Below are positions 1-12,259 of a stretch of 64,000 nucleotides of DNA, piece after piece. The position numbers were made by a program, and so were the translations under genes. Positions within the stretch are counted from its first letter, which is position 1, and every line of letters begins with the position of its first letter. A model generated the notes under the pieces. That model searched no databases, was not told where the DNA came from, and worked only from the letters and a program-made list of their open reading frames with translations. The stretch is from Nemertoderma westbladi (lineage: Eukaryota > Xenacoelomorpha > Nemertodermatida > Nemertodermatidae): NCBI GenBank assembly GCA_032718475.1, contig JAUCBJ010001346.1:16475-80474 (forward strand), written 5' to 3'.

Positions 1-3000
1 CCTACTCTCTCACGTACAACTCTTTACTGGATGTCCATTTCCCTACTGTCTCACATACAACTCTTTACTGGATGTCCCTTTCCCTACTGTGTCGCTTACA
101 ACTCTTTACTGGATGTCCCTTTCCCTACTCTCTCACATACAATTCTTTACTGGATGTCCCATTCCCTACTGTCTCACATACAACTCTTTACTGGATGTCC
201 CTTTCCCTACTCTCTCACGTACAACTCTTTACTGGATGTCCCTTTCCCTACTCTCTCACGTACAACTCTTTACCGGATGTCCCTTTTCCTACTGTCTCAC
301 ATACAACTCTTTACTGGATGTTCCTTTCCCTACTGTATCGCTTACAACTCTTTACTGGATGTCCCTTTCCCTACTCTCTCACGTACAACTCTTTACCGGA
401 TGTCCCTTTCCCTACTGTCTCACATACAACTCTTTACTGGATGTCCCTTTCCCTACTCTCTCACGTACAACTCTTTACCGGATGTCCCTTTTCCTACTGT
501 CTCACATACAACTCTTTACTGGATGTCCCTTTTCCTACTGTCTCACATACAACTCTTTACTGGATGTCCCTTTCCCTACTCTCTCACGTACAACTCTTTA
601 CCAGATGTTCCTTTCCCTACTCTCTCACGTACAACTCTTTACCGGATGTCCCTTTCCATACTGTCTCACATACAACTCTTTACTGGATGTCCCTTTCCCT
701 ACTGTGTCGCTTACAACTCTTTACTGGATGTCCCTTTCCCTAGTGTCTCACGTACAACTCTTAACCAGAAGTCCATTTCCCTACTGTCTCGCGTACAACT
801 CTTTACCGGATGTCCCTTTCCATACTGTCTCATGTACAACTCGTTACCAGATGTTCCTTTCCCTACTGTATCGCTTACAACTCTTTACTGGATGTCCCTT
901 TCCCTACTCTCTCACGTACAATTCTTTACTGGATGTCCCATTCCCTACTGTCTCACATACAACTCTTTACTGGATGTCCCTTTCCCTACTCTCTCACGTA
1001 CAACTCTTTACTGGATGTCCCTTTCCCTACTCTCTCACGTACAACTCTTTACCGGATGTCCCTTTTCCTACTGTCTCACATACAACTCTTTACTGGATGT
1101 TCCTTTCCCTACTCTCTCACGTACAACTCTTTACCGGATGTCCCTTTCCCTACTGTCTCACATACAACTCTTTACTGGATGTCCCTTTCCATACTGTCTC
1201 ACATACAACTCTTTACTGGATGTCCCTTTCCATACTGTATCGCTTACAACTCTTTACCAGATGTTCCTTTCCCTACTCTCTCACGTACAACTCTTTACTG
1301 GATGTCCCATTCCCTACTGTCTCACATACAACTCTTTACTGGATGTCCCTTTCCCTACTCTCTCACGTACAACTCTTTACTGGATGTCCCTTTCCCTACT
1401 CTCTCACGTACAACTCTTTACCGGATGTCCCTTTTCCTACTGTCTCACATACAACTCTTTACTGGATGTCCCTTTCCCTACTCTCTCACGTACAACTCTT
1501 TACCGGATGTCCCTTTCCCTACTGTCTCACATACAACTCTTTACTGGATGTCCCTTTCCATACTGTCTCACATACAACTCTTTACTGGATGTCCCTTTCC
1601 ATACTGTATCGCTTACAACTCTTTACCAGATGTTCCTTTCCCTACTCTCTCACGTACAATTCTTTACTGGATGTCCCTTTCCCTACTGTATCGCTTACAA
1701 CTCTTTACCAGATGTTCCTTTCCCTACTCTCTCACGTACAACTCTTTACTGGATGTCCCTTTCCCTACTCTCTCACGTACAACTCTTTACCGGATGTCCC
1801 TTTCCATACTGTCTCGTGTACAACTCTTTACTGGATGTCCCTTTCCCTACTGTATCGCTTACAACTCTTTACTGGATGTCCCTTTCCATACTGTATCGCT
1901 TACAACTCTTTACCAGATGTTCCTTTCCCTACTCTCTCACGTACAACTCTTTACCGGATGTCCCTTTCCATACTGTCTCATGTACAACTCTTTACTGGAT
2001 GTCCCTTTCCATACTGTATCGCTTACAACTCTTTACCAGATGTTCCTTTCCCTACTCTCTCACGTACAACTCTTTACCGGATGTCCCTTTCCATACTGTC
2101 TCATGTACAACTCTTTACTGGATGTCCCTTTCCATACTGTATCGCTTACAACTCTTTACCAGATGTTCCTTTCCCTACTCTCTCACGTACAATTCTTTAC
2201 TGGATGTCCCTTTCCCTACTGTATCGCTTACAACTCTTTACCGGATGTCCCTTTCCCTACTGTATCGCTTACAACTCTTTACTGGATGTCCCTTTCCCTA
2301 CTCTCTCACGTACAATTCTTTACTGGATGTCCCTTTCCCTACTCTCTCACGTACAACTCTTTACTGGATGTCCCTTTCCCTACTCTCTCACGTACAACTC
2401 TTTACCGGATGTCCCTTTCCATACTGTCTCGTGTACAACTCTTTACTGGATGTCCCTTTCCCTACTGTATCGCTTACAACTCTTTACTGGATGTCCCTTT
2501 CCCTACTCTCTCACGTACAATTCTTTACTGGATGTCCCATTCCCTACTGTCTCACATACAACTCTTTACTGGATGTCCCTTTCCATACTGTCTCACATAC
2601 AACTCTTTACCAGATGTTCCTTTCCCTACTGTATCGCTTACAACTCTTTACTGGATGTCCCTTTCCCTACTCTCTCACGTACAATTCTTTACTGGATGTC
2701 CCATTCCCTACTGTCTCACATACAACTCTTTACTGGATGTCCCTTTCCCTACTGTATCGCTTACAACTCTTTACTGGATGTCCCTTTCCCTACTCTCTCA
2801 CGTACAATTCTTTACTGGATGTCCTTTTCCCAACTGTCCCATGTACAACTCTTTACTGGATGTCCCTTTCCCTACTGTATCGCTTACAACTCTTTACTGG
2901 ATGTCCCTTTCCCTACTCTCTCATGTACAATTCTTTACTGGATGTCCCATTCCCTACTGTCTCACATACAACTCTTTACCGGATGTCCCTTTCCCTACTC

Positions 3001-6000
3001 TCTCACGTACAATTCTTTACTGGATGTCCCATTCCCTACTGTCTCACATACAACTCTTTACCAGATGTCCCTTTCCCTACTGTATCGCTTACAACTCTTT
3101 ACTGGATGTCCCTTTCCCTACTCTCTCACGTACAATTCTTTACTGGATGTCCCATTCCCTACTGTCTCACATACAACTCTTTACCAGATGTTCCTTTCCC
3201 TACTGTATCGCTTACAACTCTTTACTGGATGTCCCATTCCCTACTGTCTCACATACAACTCTTTACCAGATGTCCCTTTCCCTACTGTATCGCTTACAAC
3301 TCTTTACTGGATGTCCCTTTCCCTACTCTCTCACGTACAATTCTTTACTGGATGTCCTTTTCCCAACTGTCCCATGTACAACTCTTTACTGGATGTCCCT
3401 TTCCCTACTGTATCGCTTACAACTCTTTACCGGATGTCCCTTTCCATACTGTCTCATGTACAACTCTTTACTGGATGTCCCTTTCCCTACTCTCTCATGT
3501 ACAATTCTTTACTGGATGTCCCATTCCCTACTGTCTCACATACAACTCTTTACCGGATGTCCCTTTCCATACTGTATCGCTTACAACTCTTTACTGGATG
3601 TCCCTTTCCATACTGTCTCATGTACAACTCTTTACTGGATGTCCCTTTCCCTACTCTCTCATGTACAATTCTTTACTGGATGTCCCATTCCCTACTGTCT
3701 CACATACAACTCTTTACCGGATGTCCCTTTCCCTACTCTCTCACGTACAACTCTTTACTGGATGTCCTTTTCCCAACTGTCCCATGTACAACTCTTTACT
3801 GGATGTCCCTTTCCCTACTGTATCGCTTACAACTCTTTACTGGATGTCCCTTTCCCTACTCTCTCACATACAACTCTTTACCGGATGTCCCTTTCCCTAC
3901 TGTATCGCTTACAACTCTTTACCAGATGTTCCTTTCCCTACTGTATCGCTTACAACTCTTTACTGGATGTCCCTTTCCCTACTCTCTCACATACAATTCT
4001 TTACTGGATGTCCTTTTCCCAACTGTCCCATGTACAACTCTTTACTGGATGTCCCTTTCCCTACTCTCTCACGTACAATTCTTTACTGGATGTCCTTTTC
4101 CCAACTGTCCCATGTACAACTCTTTACTGGATGTCCCTTTCCCTACTCTCTCACGTACAATTCTTTACTGGATGTCCTTTTCCCAACTGTCCCATGTACA
4201 ACTCTTTACTGGATGTCCCTTTCCCTACTCTCTCACGTACAATTCTTTACTGGATGTCCTTTTCCCAACTGTCCCATGTACAACTCTTTACTGGATGTCC
4301 CTTTCCCTACTCTCTCACGTACAATTCTTTACTGGATGTCCTTTTCCCAACTGTCCCATGTACAACTCTTTACTGGATGTCCCTTTCCCTACTGTATCGC
4401 TTACAACTCTTTACTGGATGTCCCTTTCCCTACTCTCTCACGTACAATTCTTTACTGGATGTCCCATTCCCTACTGTCTCACATACAACTCTTTACCGGA
4501 TGTCCTTTTCCCAACTGTCCCATGTACAACTCTTTACCAGATGTTCCTTTCCCTACTGTATCGCTTACAACTCTTTACTGGATGTCCCTTTCCCTACTCT
4601 CTCACGTACAATTCTTTACTGGATGTCCCATTCCCTACTGTCTCACATACAACTCTTTACCGGATGTCCTTTTCCCAACTGTCCCATGTACAACTCTTTA
4701 CCAGATGTTCCTTTCCCTACTGTATCGCTTACAACTCTTTACTGGATGTCCCTTTCCCTACTCTCTCACGTACAATTCTTTACTGGATGTCCCATTCCCT
4801 ACTGTCTCACATACAACTCTTTACCGGATGTCCCTTTCCATACTGTCTCATGTACAACTCTTTACCAGATGTTCCTTTCCCTACTGTATCGCTTACAACT
4901 CTTTACTGGATGTCCCTTTCCCTACTCTCTCACGTACAATTCTTTACTGGATGTCCCATTCCCTACTGTCTCACATACAACTCTTTACCGGATGTCCCTT
5001 TCCATACTGTCTCATGTACAACTCGTTACCAGATGTTCCTTTCCCTACTGTATCGCTTACAACTCTTTACTGGATGTCCCTTTCCCTACTCTCTCACGTA
5101 CAATTCTTTACTGGATGTCCTTTTCCCAACTGTCCCATGTACAACTCTTTACTGGATGTCCCTTTCCATACTGTCTCACGTACAACTCTTTACCGGATGT
5201 CCCTTTCCATACTGTCTCGTGTACAACTCTTTACTGGATGTCCCTTTCCATACTGTCTCGTGTACAACTCTTTACTGGATGTCCCTTTCCCTACTGTATC
5301 GCTTACAACTCATTACTGGATGTCCCTTTCCATACTGTCTCATGTACAACTCTTTACTGGATGTCCCTTTCCCTACTGTGTCGCTTACAACTCTTTACTG
5401 GATTCCCTTTCCCTAGTGTCTCGCATACAACTCTTTACCAGAAGTCCATTTCCCTACTGTCTCGCGTACAACTCTTTACCAGATGTCCCTTTCCATACTG
5501 TCTCATGTACAACTCTTTACCAGATGTTCCTTTCCCTATTGTATCACATCAATGTTTCGCCTAACTCCTTACTGGATGTCCCTTTCCCTATTGTCTCATG
5601 TACAACTCTTTACCAGATGTCCCTTTCCCTACTGTATATCGTACAATTCTTTACCGGATGTCCCTTTCCCTACTGTCTCACGTACAACTCTTTACCAGAT
5701 GTCCCTTTCCCTACTGGCTTGCGTACAACTCTTTACCAGATGTCCTTTTCCCAACTGTCTCGTGTATAACTCTTTAATGGATGTCCCTTTCCCTACTGTC
5801 TCGCGTACAATTCTTTACCAGAAGTCCATTTCCCTATTGTCTCGCGTACAACTCTTTACCAGATGTCCCTTTCCATACTGTCTCATGTACAATTTGCACC
5901 TAACCCTTTACTGGATGTCCCTTCCCCTACTGTCTCGTGCACAACTCTTTACCAGATGTTCATTTCCCTATTGTCTCACATCAATGTTTCGCCTAACTCT

Positions 6001-6720
6001 TTAATGGATGTCCCTTTCCCTACTGTCTCGTGTACAAATCTTTACCAGATGTCCATTTCCTACTGTCTTGCGTACAACTCTTTACTGGATGTCCCTTTCC
6101 CTACTGTTTCACGTACAGCTCTTTACTGGATGGCCCTTTCCCTACCCTCTCGCATACAACTCTTTACCAGATGTCCAGTTCCCTACCGTCTTGTGTAACA
6201 TTTTGCGCCTAACTCTTTAATGGATGTCCCTTTCCCTACTGTCTCGTGTACAACTCTTTACCAGATGTCCCTTTCCCTACTGTCTCGTGTACAACTCTTT
6301 ACCAGATGTCCCTTTCCCTACTGTATCGCTTACAACTCTTTACCGGGTGTCCCTTTCCCTACTTCTGTCTTTCGTACAACTCTTTACTGGATGTCCCTTT
6401 CCCTACTGTCTCACATAAAACTCTTTACCAGATGTTCCTTTCCTTATTGTCTCACGTACATTTTGTGCCTAACTAATTTCATGGATGTCCCTTTCCCTAC
6501 TGTCTCGTGTACAACTCCTTACTGGATGTCCCTTTCCCAACTGTCTTGCTTACAACTCTTTAATGGGTGTCCCTTTCCCTACTGTCTCGCATACAACTCT
6601 TTACCAGATTTCGCTTTCCCTAATGTCTTGCTTACAACTCTTAACCAGATGGCCCTTTCCCTAACTGTCTCCCTTACAACTATTTACCATATGTCCCTTT
6701 CCCTACTCTCTTGCGTACAA
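1..6720 (+). repeat. 41-bp minisatellite array, open in all three forward frames
   Basis: The unit is about 41 bp (a block around ctctttactggatgtccc followed by a variable ctactgtctcacatacaa-like half). It repeats head to tail from the first base, so the array probably continues beyond the left edge. Left of about 5400 the units are homogeneous, with a few recurring variants (tcacgt, tcacat, gtatcgctt; actgg, accgg, accag). Between about 5530 and 6480 they are more diverged and carry an extra block containing atcaatgtttcgcctaac. Because 41 is not a multiple of three and the unit has no stop in any forward frame, all three frames stay open for more than 4.7 kb and each would give a 41-residue repeat. 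The reverse strand has a stop in the unit. I read this as a satellite, not a gene. It lies in a flotillin intron, antisense to that gene. Confidence 0.95.
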
Positions 6721-6726
6721 CTTAAC

Positions 6727-7038
6727 CTCAGCATCGAATTCTGCTCTCCTCATATCGAACCCACGTTTGCAATCAGCGATCGCTGTATCGCTCTGGAATC
6801 TCGCGTCCAGTCGTTCTCTATCGCACTTGGATTCGTGTATGCCGGAGTCGCGCTCAGCCTGTGCCACTGCTATCACCGCATTGCGTTTAACGTTAGCTGT
6901 CTGTGCGCGGCCCAATGAATCGAGGTATTTAACCTCATCGAAAACATCGAGAATAGTGAAGGATAGTATTTCGATGCCCATCTTGGCGACGTCTGGGGAA
7001 GCGACTTCACGGACGAGCCTAGCGAACTGATCTCGGTC
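6727..7038 (-). CDS. FLOT2: Flotillin-2, third coding exon
   Basis: The 104 codons match the end of the flotillin SPFH domain and the start of its coiled coil. Readable landmarks are DRDQFARLVREV, MGIEILSFTI and AQAERDSGIHESKC. Flotillin-2 is a membrane-microdomain scaffold protein that hetero-oligomerises with flotillin-1 on the inner leaflet. The exon begins right after a pyrimidine-rich acceptor (cctacatcccttcctag) and continues in phase from the previous exon. It ends at a GAG followed by a weak donor, GTTAAG, only a few bases from the first recognisable minisatellite unit. The C-terminal coiled coil, roughly 200 residues in known flotillins, must lie to the left of the window. The only doubt is the exact 3' boundary, because the donor is poor and the array could have replaced the original one. 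Confidence 0.9.
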
Positions 7039-7598
7039 CTAGGAAGGGATGTAGGCTTAATTAATATCAACTTACTTTTAATTATCACTTCAGCGTTCTG
7101 GCTGTTACAAAAAGCTTTATAAAGAGAGTTTTATAAAGAGCTACTTTATCAAAAATTATGTTTGTAATTTTCCTTACTTAAAGTACAATTACATTAACTT
7201 CTTGCGCAGTACTTAAAAAGGTTGGCCCAGGTAAAATATAACATTATATGTTATACTAGAATTTCGTTTATTTTTTTTTTTTCATAAAAAGAAACAGCTG
7301 TCAACAGTCAGAAACAGGCTTCACCTTCGTTTTCTTTATTAGTATTTATATACTGAGTGGTTGAGATGGCGGGTGGGCGCTTGGGTTTGGCAGGCAGCCG
7401 AGAGCGTCTGGGTTGGTGTGTGGGAGAAAAATGTCCTAACATATTAATTGAAGATAAATTATATTTTAGACTTACTGTATAGTAGATCTCGATATTGTTT
7501 TTACTCATTATGATTTACATTACTGTAGGCCTATTTTCCGCAGGAATAAATATATATACTTACAGATTTCGCTTTAAATAAATATTTACTGAACCCAC

Positions 7599-7745
7599 CT
7601 GGAACACAGCTTCAACTGTTAGTGTTCCTAGGATAGACCTTAAGTGGCCTTCTAGGGTCTGCATTATAAGATAACCGATCTGTCTTACAGTTTTCCCTAA
7701 CAGCTGTTCGCAAGCCATCACAAGTAAATCATGATCGGACATAAC
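7599..7745 (-). CDS. FLOT2: Flotillin-2, second coding exon
   Basis: These 49 codons cover the middle of the SPFH domain. The peptide contains MACEQLLGKTV and TLEGHLRSILGTLTVE, which are characteristic of flotillin-2. The acceptor is ttttctctag just upstream, and the donor is CAG|GTGGGT. Both introns around this exon are phase 0, and the 147-bp length keeps the frame. Intron 2 (7039-7598) is about 560 bp and contains no recognisable element. Confidence 0.92.
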
Positions 7746-8216
7746 CTAGAGAAAACCCAATAACAAGATATCAATCAATCAATAATTTATATTGAATAAT
7801 AATGATAAGAGGGGAGACTTGACGCAAATCCTATCTCGGCGAATTAATATTTCGTTTCCAAGTTAAATTATCAATGGAGGGAAAGGATTAGCGCAGGTTA
7901 CAGTTTGCAAGTTAATCTAACCAAAACAATACACTATAGTAAAGTCAATAAAGCAGGTTACAATTTTATTTTGTGATAGTACTGATGATAGTATTTATGA
8001 GCTGTTATTTGCGTCGATGTTTCGCTGAAGAAGGATGGATCCGTAATTTTAGGATTTTTCCCTTATCTGTGAATAATACCGGGATATAAATGTTGAAGTT
8101 GTCACAAAAGTGTACAGTATATCCCGTTAATTTGATTACATTTGCGCGAAAGTTAACCTTGACAGAGTGCCATTTGGTAGAATTCACAAGCCGAAATGGG
8201 AAAATACAGAATAATT

Positions 8217-8256
8217 AATATATATATACAGTATATATATATATATATATATATAG
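8217..8256. repeat. TA-rich microsatellite in flotillin intron 1
   Basis: A run of tatata units, interrupted by a short cagtat, ends at a TAGGCCTA palindrome. It is an ordinary simple repeat. Confidence 0.85.
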
Positions 8257-8299
8257 GCCTATATGACTTACACTTTTACTACAGGTCTAGACCTACATT

Positions 8300-8530
8300 A
8301 GTTAATGTAGTTAGTAGCCCCTAATGTAATCCTTGGAGTTAGTAGAACCTCACTAAAGTCACTAACCTGACTTTATCTACTATTGCTATATAGAGCCCAA
8401 TTTTGTATTAAAAGTAACCCCACCACTGACCTAATCTGTGTTTTAGAACCCCTCTAACCTAATCTTTGTGTTAGAACACCTCCAAATATAATCCTTGTTA
8501 TACAGTTGAACCCCCCTAAATTAGTCGATT
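8300..8530 (+). repeat. Degenerate short tandem repeat (gttagaacccc type)
   Basis: Loosely repeated units share the pattern taatcttTGTGTTAGAACCCCTCTAACC, with a period near 28 bp and much decay. A related, better preserved set lies at 11310-11962, next to flotillin exon 1. Confidence 0.6.
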
Positions 8531-9100
8531 TTTCGCGCCTCCGTAGGCAAACATAAAAAATACACTCCGAAGGGATTCTAATTTAAAAATGCAATAATCA
8601 CTACACAATTATTTCCTTTTCCCCCTTTCCCACCGTAATATTTATCTCCAAATAAATCCAATATTCCGATGTATTTCCATCCCAGACATCCTTAGCCGGC
8701 CTCAGCCACCATCTCTAACCAATATTACCGGCTACTCCCCCATGAATCATTCCAATCCAATAAAGGAGGCAACCATTCAACCTCCCTCCCTTCTCTCATT
8801 GGCCCTCAACACACCAACCCCATCCAACTATCACCCTCACCCAGTTGTTATCAAAGGAATAATTGGTCACCTTCAAAACTCTATTGCCGTTCCTTAATAA
8901 TTGGTTATTGGTCAGTCAATCATACAACGTGTTAATTATATTTTACATGGGTTGAACGTAAAATCTCTGCACTAGAAAGACAAACTGTGTTTAGGTGATA
9001 ATTATGGGTCAACTTCATATCGACCCCACACTGGGTTTAAAATTTGGGTGGAAATGTCAGTCCCAACAACCAGCCTTACAGTTGGCCGCCTCGGCAGCTA

Positions 9101-9345
9101 AACTGGGCTCTGCTCCAAGGTAGAGGGCGTCTTTGTTCCCTGACCGGGCTCTAACACGGCTTCATGGTCGCTGGGAAGGTAAGACGATTCCGCCTAAAGG
9201 ACTGAGTCTTGGATGACTAGCCTTAAAGTGAGGTCTGCTCCAAGGTAGAGGGCGTCTTTGTTCCTGGGCCAGGCCCTAACATGGCTTCGCGGTCGCTAGT
9301 AAGGTAAGGCGATTCCGCCTAAAGGACTGAGTTTCACTGGCTAAC
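9101..9345 (+). repeat. Two tandem copies of a ~126-bp GC-richer unit
   Basis: Both copies contain ctgctccaaggtagagg, cgtctttgttcc and gattccgcctaaagg in the same order, with scattered substitutions. The unit is clearly GC-richer than its surroundings. There is no open frame of note, and I do not recognise the family. Confidence 0.8.
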
Positions 9346-9912
9346 TAGCCCAAGAGCGCTCGCGCACTCTGTCCACTGGCTACTTTAGTTCGCCCCAGGA
9401 ACAACTATTTCGTTTTGGGGCAAAGTAACAGCTAACCGTTTGCGTCCAATCGGCCCCACCCCTGTTTGGACTCAGACGGTAACCTGGTGTTCTGCAATAT
9501 CACCAAGTTCCAATAGCGTGAAGCACCAAGATTATTATGACGTTTTGCATAACCTGTGACTTTTTTTCCATAACTCTGACTTTTATTCATATATATTTTA
9601 TCAGTGTATTTTTAGCATAAGGAAACGACTAAAAATACTGTATTTTCTGTATATTTTGGATTATTTTAAGGCTATACTTTGGATCCTAACGGACCCAAAG
9701 CACCCCTCACCCGGTTTCTCCTTTTTCCTCATCCCAGAGGTTTTTCTATGGTGTTACAGTACAGTATTTTTATATGCCAGAAGGGAGCAATATACATTTG
9801 GGAAGAACAGAAATCACTGTGTTTTTGCACTATATTGAAAGGTTGTGGATGTCCATAAATAACAAGTCATTGAAGGACCGTGTTCTAGTGGGAAATATTT
9901 TATGTCAGCCAG

Positions 9913-10535
9913 TGTAAAAGCTTTTGCGGAATTGCCCGGTTATTTTTCCTTATTTTTCCCGTAAAATACTCTGTAGTTGGTTTAGTAGGCGTAAGAGGCC
10001 GTATTATTGCTGTATCGGTGTTTTTTAGAGGACCTAAGAGCTATTTCTTCCGTATGTGTACTTTGGGGGACATGGTTGGTGATTCTATGGCAATTCTATG
10101 ACGCAAAATAGCTAGATCCTCTTGAAACAGTAGTTACTATGACGACGGTTAACAGCTGAGCTGTATACGTGTCGATTTTCTTTGTTCTACGGTGCCTCTC
10201 AGTTCAGTCAACCAATCAGAGCGTTTTTACTGTTCTTGTACAGAAATTTCCTAGAAATCACGCAATGCTTTATGGGCAGTGTTATCATTCAGTCCTGAGC
10301 CAAGAAAGAACGGCTTTTGGAATATTTGTGCTTTTCTGCTTTTAGCCTAACACTAGTAGGCTTAATTATAAGGACATATATCCGTTATCACTGGGTAACT
10401 CAATGGTTAACAACTTACTCAATGCTTGGCTGATCTTGTCGTGCATACTTTTATAACGTTATACTGCTATTTACTGTCGGTTATTCATTATATGGTTGAT
10501 GAAATATTATATTTGGAATAACGAGAAATAACCCC
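9913..10535 (+). mobile_element. LTR of the BEL-associated family, diverged copy
   Basis: It begins TGTAAAAGCTTTTGC, like the LTRs at 34987 and 56972. It shares further blocks with them (an AGTCAACCAATCAGAGC-like motif, a TCACGCAATGC-like motif and an aatattatatttgga-like end). It is closer to the copy starting at 63466, because both have an extra gaattgccc block and are longer than the 517-bp pair. The right limit is estimated from where the 35-kb copy ends. The flanking sequence on the right is also homologous to that element's leader, so this is the 5' end of a related element and not a solo LTR. Confidence 0.75.
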
Positions 10536-11110
10536 GAAAACCCAATATTCTTGATATACCGAAGGTAAGAGAGACAGGTTACATATAACGATTGTGACTT
10601 ATGTTAAAGTGGTTTGAAGTGAATCTAATGTTATCTGATAGACCCTACATGAGTCGGTCTGTGTTCCTTTTATATGTGACTAAAATCAGTGAAGATCGGC
10701 AGATCAGTGTGCAGTATTGTGCAGCATTGTGTATGAGTGAGACTGATAACGAAGCATTTCCTAAAGAATGCGCCATACTGTATATGTGAATTGTAACTAA
10801 GCCATATCGTTGCATGTAGTTTAAGTCATAGCTCTGTTTATATAGATAGAGCGCCACGTCCAAAAGGAACTGTTAATATTCCCCGAAGGTGAATAATATT
10901 GTCAGAGATTATATAATACTGTCAGTCGAATAATACATTAGGCTTACATAGCAATAAGATTAAGCCGTCGAAGTCAATCTCCCAGGTATATCCAGCGGGT
11001 GAATGATCGCGCACAGATTGGTTTCAACTAGTGTAGTGAATCAAATACTTGTCAGAGGCTAAAAGCGATTTATTATCTAGAAGACATCCTAATTTGGCGG
11101 GTTAAACTGC
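10536..11110 (+). mobile_element. Truncated leader of a BEL-associated element
   Basis: The sequence matches the region downstream of the 35-kb LTR in shared blocks such as cctaaagaatgcgc, aaaggaactgttaatatt and gtcagagattatata. An AAG|GTAAGA donor-like motif at 10562-10569 lies at the same place as GAG|GTAAGC in the 35-kb copy. Homology fades near 11110. No gag or pol follows, so the rest of the element is missing. Confidence 0.7.
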
Positions 11111-11309
11111 CAAAGGTCTGAAAGCGCGAACAGCCAGAAACCAAAACAATAAGGAAAGATATAGCACTTCCTGAACTTTTAGAGATTGAAGCCGTTTTAG
11201 TAGCTTATCGTGCCAAGAAGCACGAGAAATGCATTACAGTTAGTCTTTGCGTTGACGGTCAACGCAAATCCTATCTAATGCAAATGCTATCCTTCCACGA
11301 TAGGACACC

Positions 11310-11962
11310 ACTAACATCATCTTTGCGTTAAAATCCCATTAACTTAAGCGTTGTGTTAGGACCCCATCAAACTAAGCTTTGTGTTAGGACCGCACCCACG
11401 AAAGGTCCCACCTCGGTGTAGTGGTTGCATTGAATTCACATCTTTCATAGGTCGTGGGTTCGATCCTCACATGGGCTAGGGCAGTTTTCGTTTCTGCACG
11501 AATGCTTTGAAGGGAACAGCCACGGCGCATCTCAGCCTTAGCCTTGCATCTAAGTGGTATCTAAATGAGTAATGAAGTTTCCTCTGGGGAGTATAGTTCT
11601 GGAGGGACCACACTGGCAATAAGTCGTCCGACTTTGTGCGTAATCCCTGGCCTAACTGCCAAAGAAAGTTTACATTTTTTTAAAGACCAACTAAGCATTA
11701 CATGTACTGTACGTTAGGCCCCACTGACCCAATATTTGCGTTAGGACCCCATTCACACGAAATTTGCGTTAGGACCCCACTAACTGACTAACCCAATCTT
11801 TGCGTTATCACACTAACTGACTAGGCCTAACTTAATCTTAGGCCTATAGTTAGAACCTCAACAACCTAATATTTGCATTATGAACTCGACTAACCAAATT
11901 GCGGCATAATGACCCCTCTAACCTAAACTTTTGAGTTAGATCCCCATTAGGTCTAACCTAAC
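11310..11962 (+). repeat. Degenerate ~28-bp minisatellite split by a SINE
   Basis: Units around tttgcgttaggaccccacta occur on both sides of the SINE (about 11310-11400 and 11700-11962). The right block runs up to the donor of flotillin exon 1. Confidence 0.7.
11403..11685 (+). mobile_element. tRNA-derived SINE
   Basis: The head carries both internal RNA polymerase III promoter boxes: an A-box-like TCGGTGTAGTGG at 11413-11424 and a B box GGGTTCGATCC at 11456-11466, about 31 bp apart as in a tRNA. About 200 bp of tRNA-unrelated body follows, and the element ends in a T run near 11680, suitable as a pol III terminator. It lies inside the 28-bp repeat array. It is not a functional tRNA gene, because the acceptor stem does not close. 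Confidence 0.75.
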
Positions 11963-12196
11963 CTTGCATTGCGCAATCCCTGTTACAGTTAACGGAACCC
12001 CTTCTGCCGTCTCCACCACCTCGCATTTAGGGGTTAACGACATAATAGATAACGATATTCGCTGGACATCGGAAACAAACCACCAGGCCCACGCGTACCC
12101 ACCAGAAATGTAGCGTTTCTTGTTTGAACTACAGATCCCACAACCTCCAGACACAACTAAAGCCTCATTGGGGCCGGCTGTGTGGACATTACCCAT
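11963..12196 (-). CDS. FLOT2: Flotillin-2, first coding exon with the start codon
   Basis: These 78 codons start at the ATG at 12196 and end at an AAG|GTTAGG donor. The peptide begins MGNVHTAGPNEALVVSGG and includes AWAWWFVSDVQRISL and VTGIAQCK, so its identity is clear. Gly2, the N-myristoylation site known for flotillins, is present. Of the cysteines reported as palmitoylated in mammalian flotillin-2 (positions 4, 19 and 20), position 4 is Val here, Cys19 is kept, position 20 is Gly, and a Cys appears at 22. An upstream in-frame ATG at 12259 would add 21 residues but would bury the myristoylation site, so I chose 12196. Intron 1 is about 4.2 kb and full of repeats. The three exons total 231 codons. 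Confidence 0.93.
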
Positions 12197-12259
12197 TACT
12201 ACTGTAGATTCAGAGCTACTATTTTTAACGACAAAATCAGCCAGGCCGCACAAGTACAC

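Noticed and set aside
31-5769. Three overlapping open frames of about 1580-1910 codons as protein-coding genes
   Set aside because: All three follow from a stop-free 41-bp satellite unit. There is no start context, domain or splice structure.
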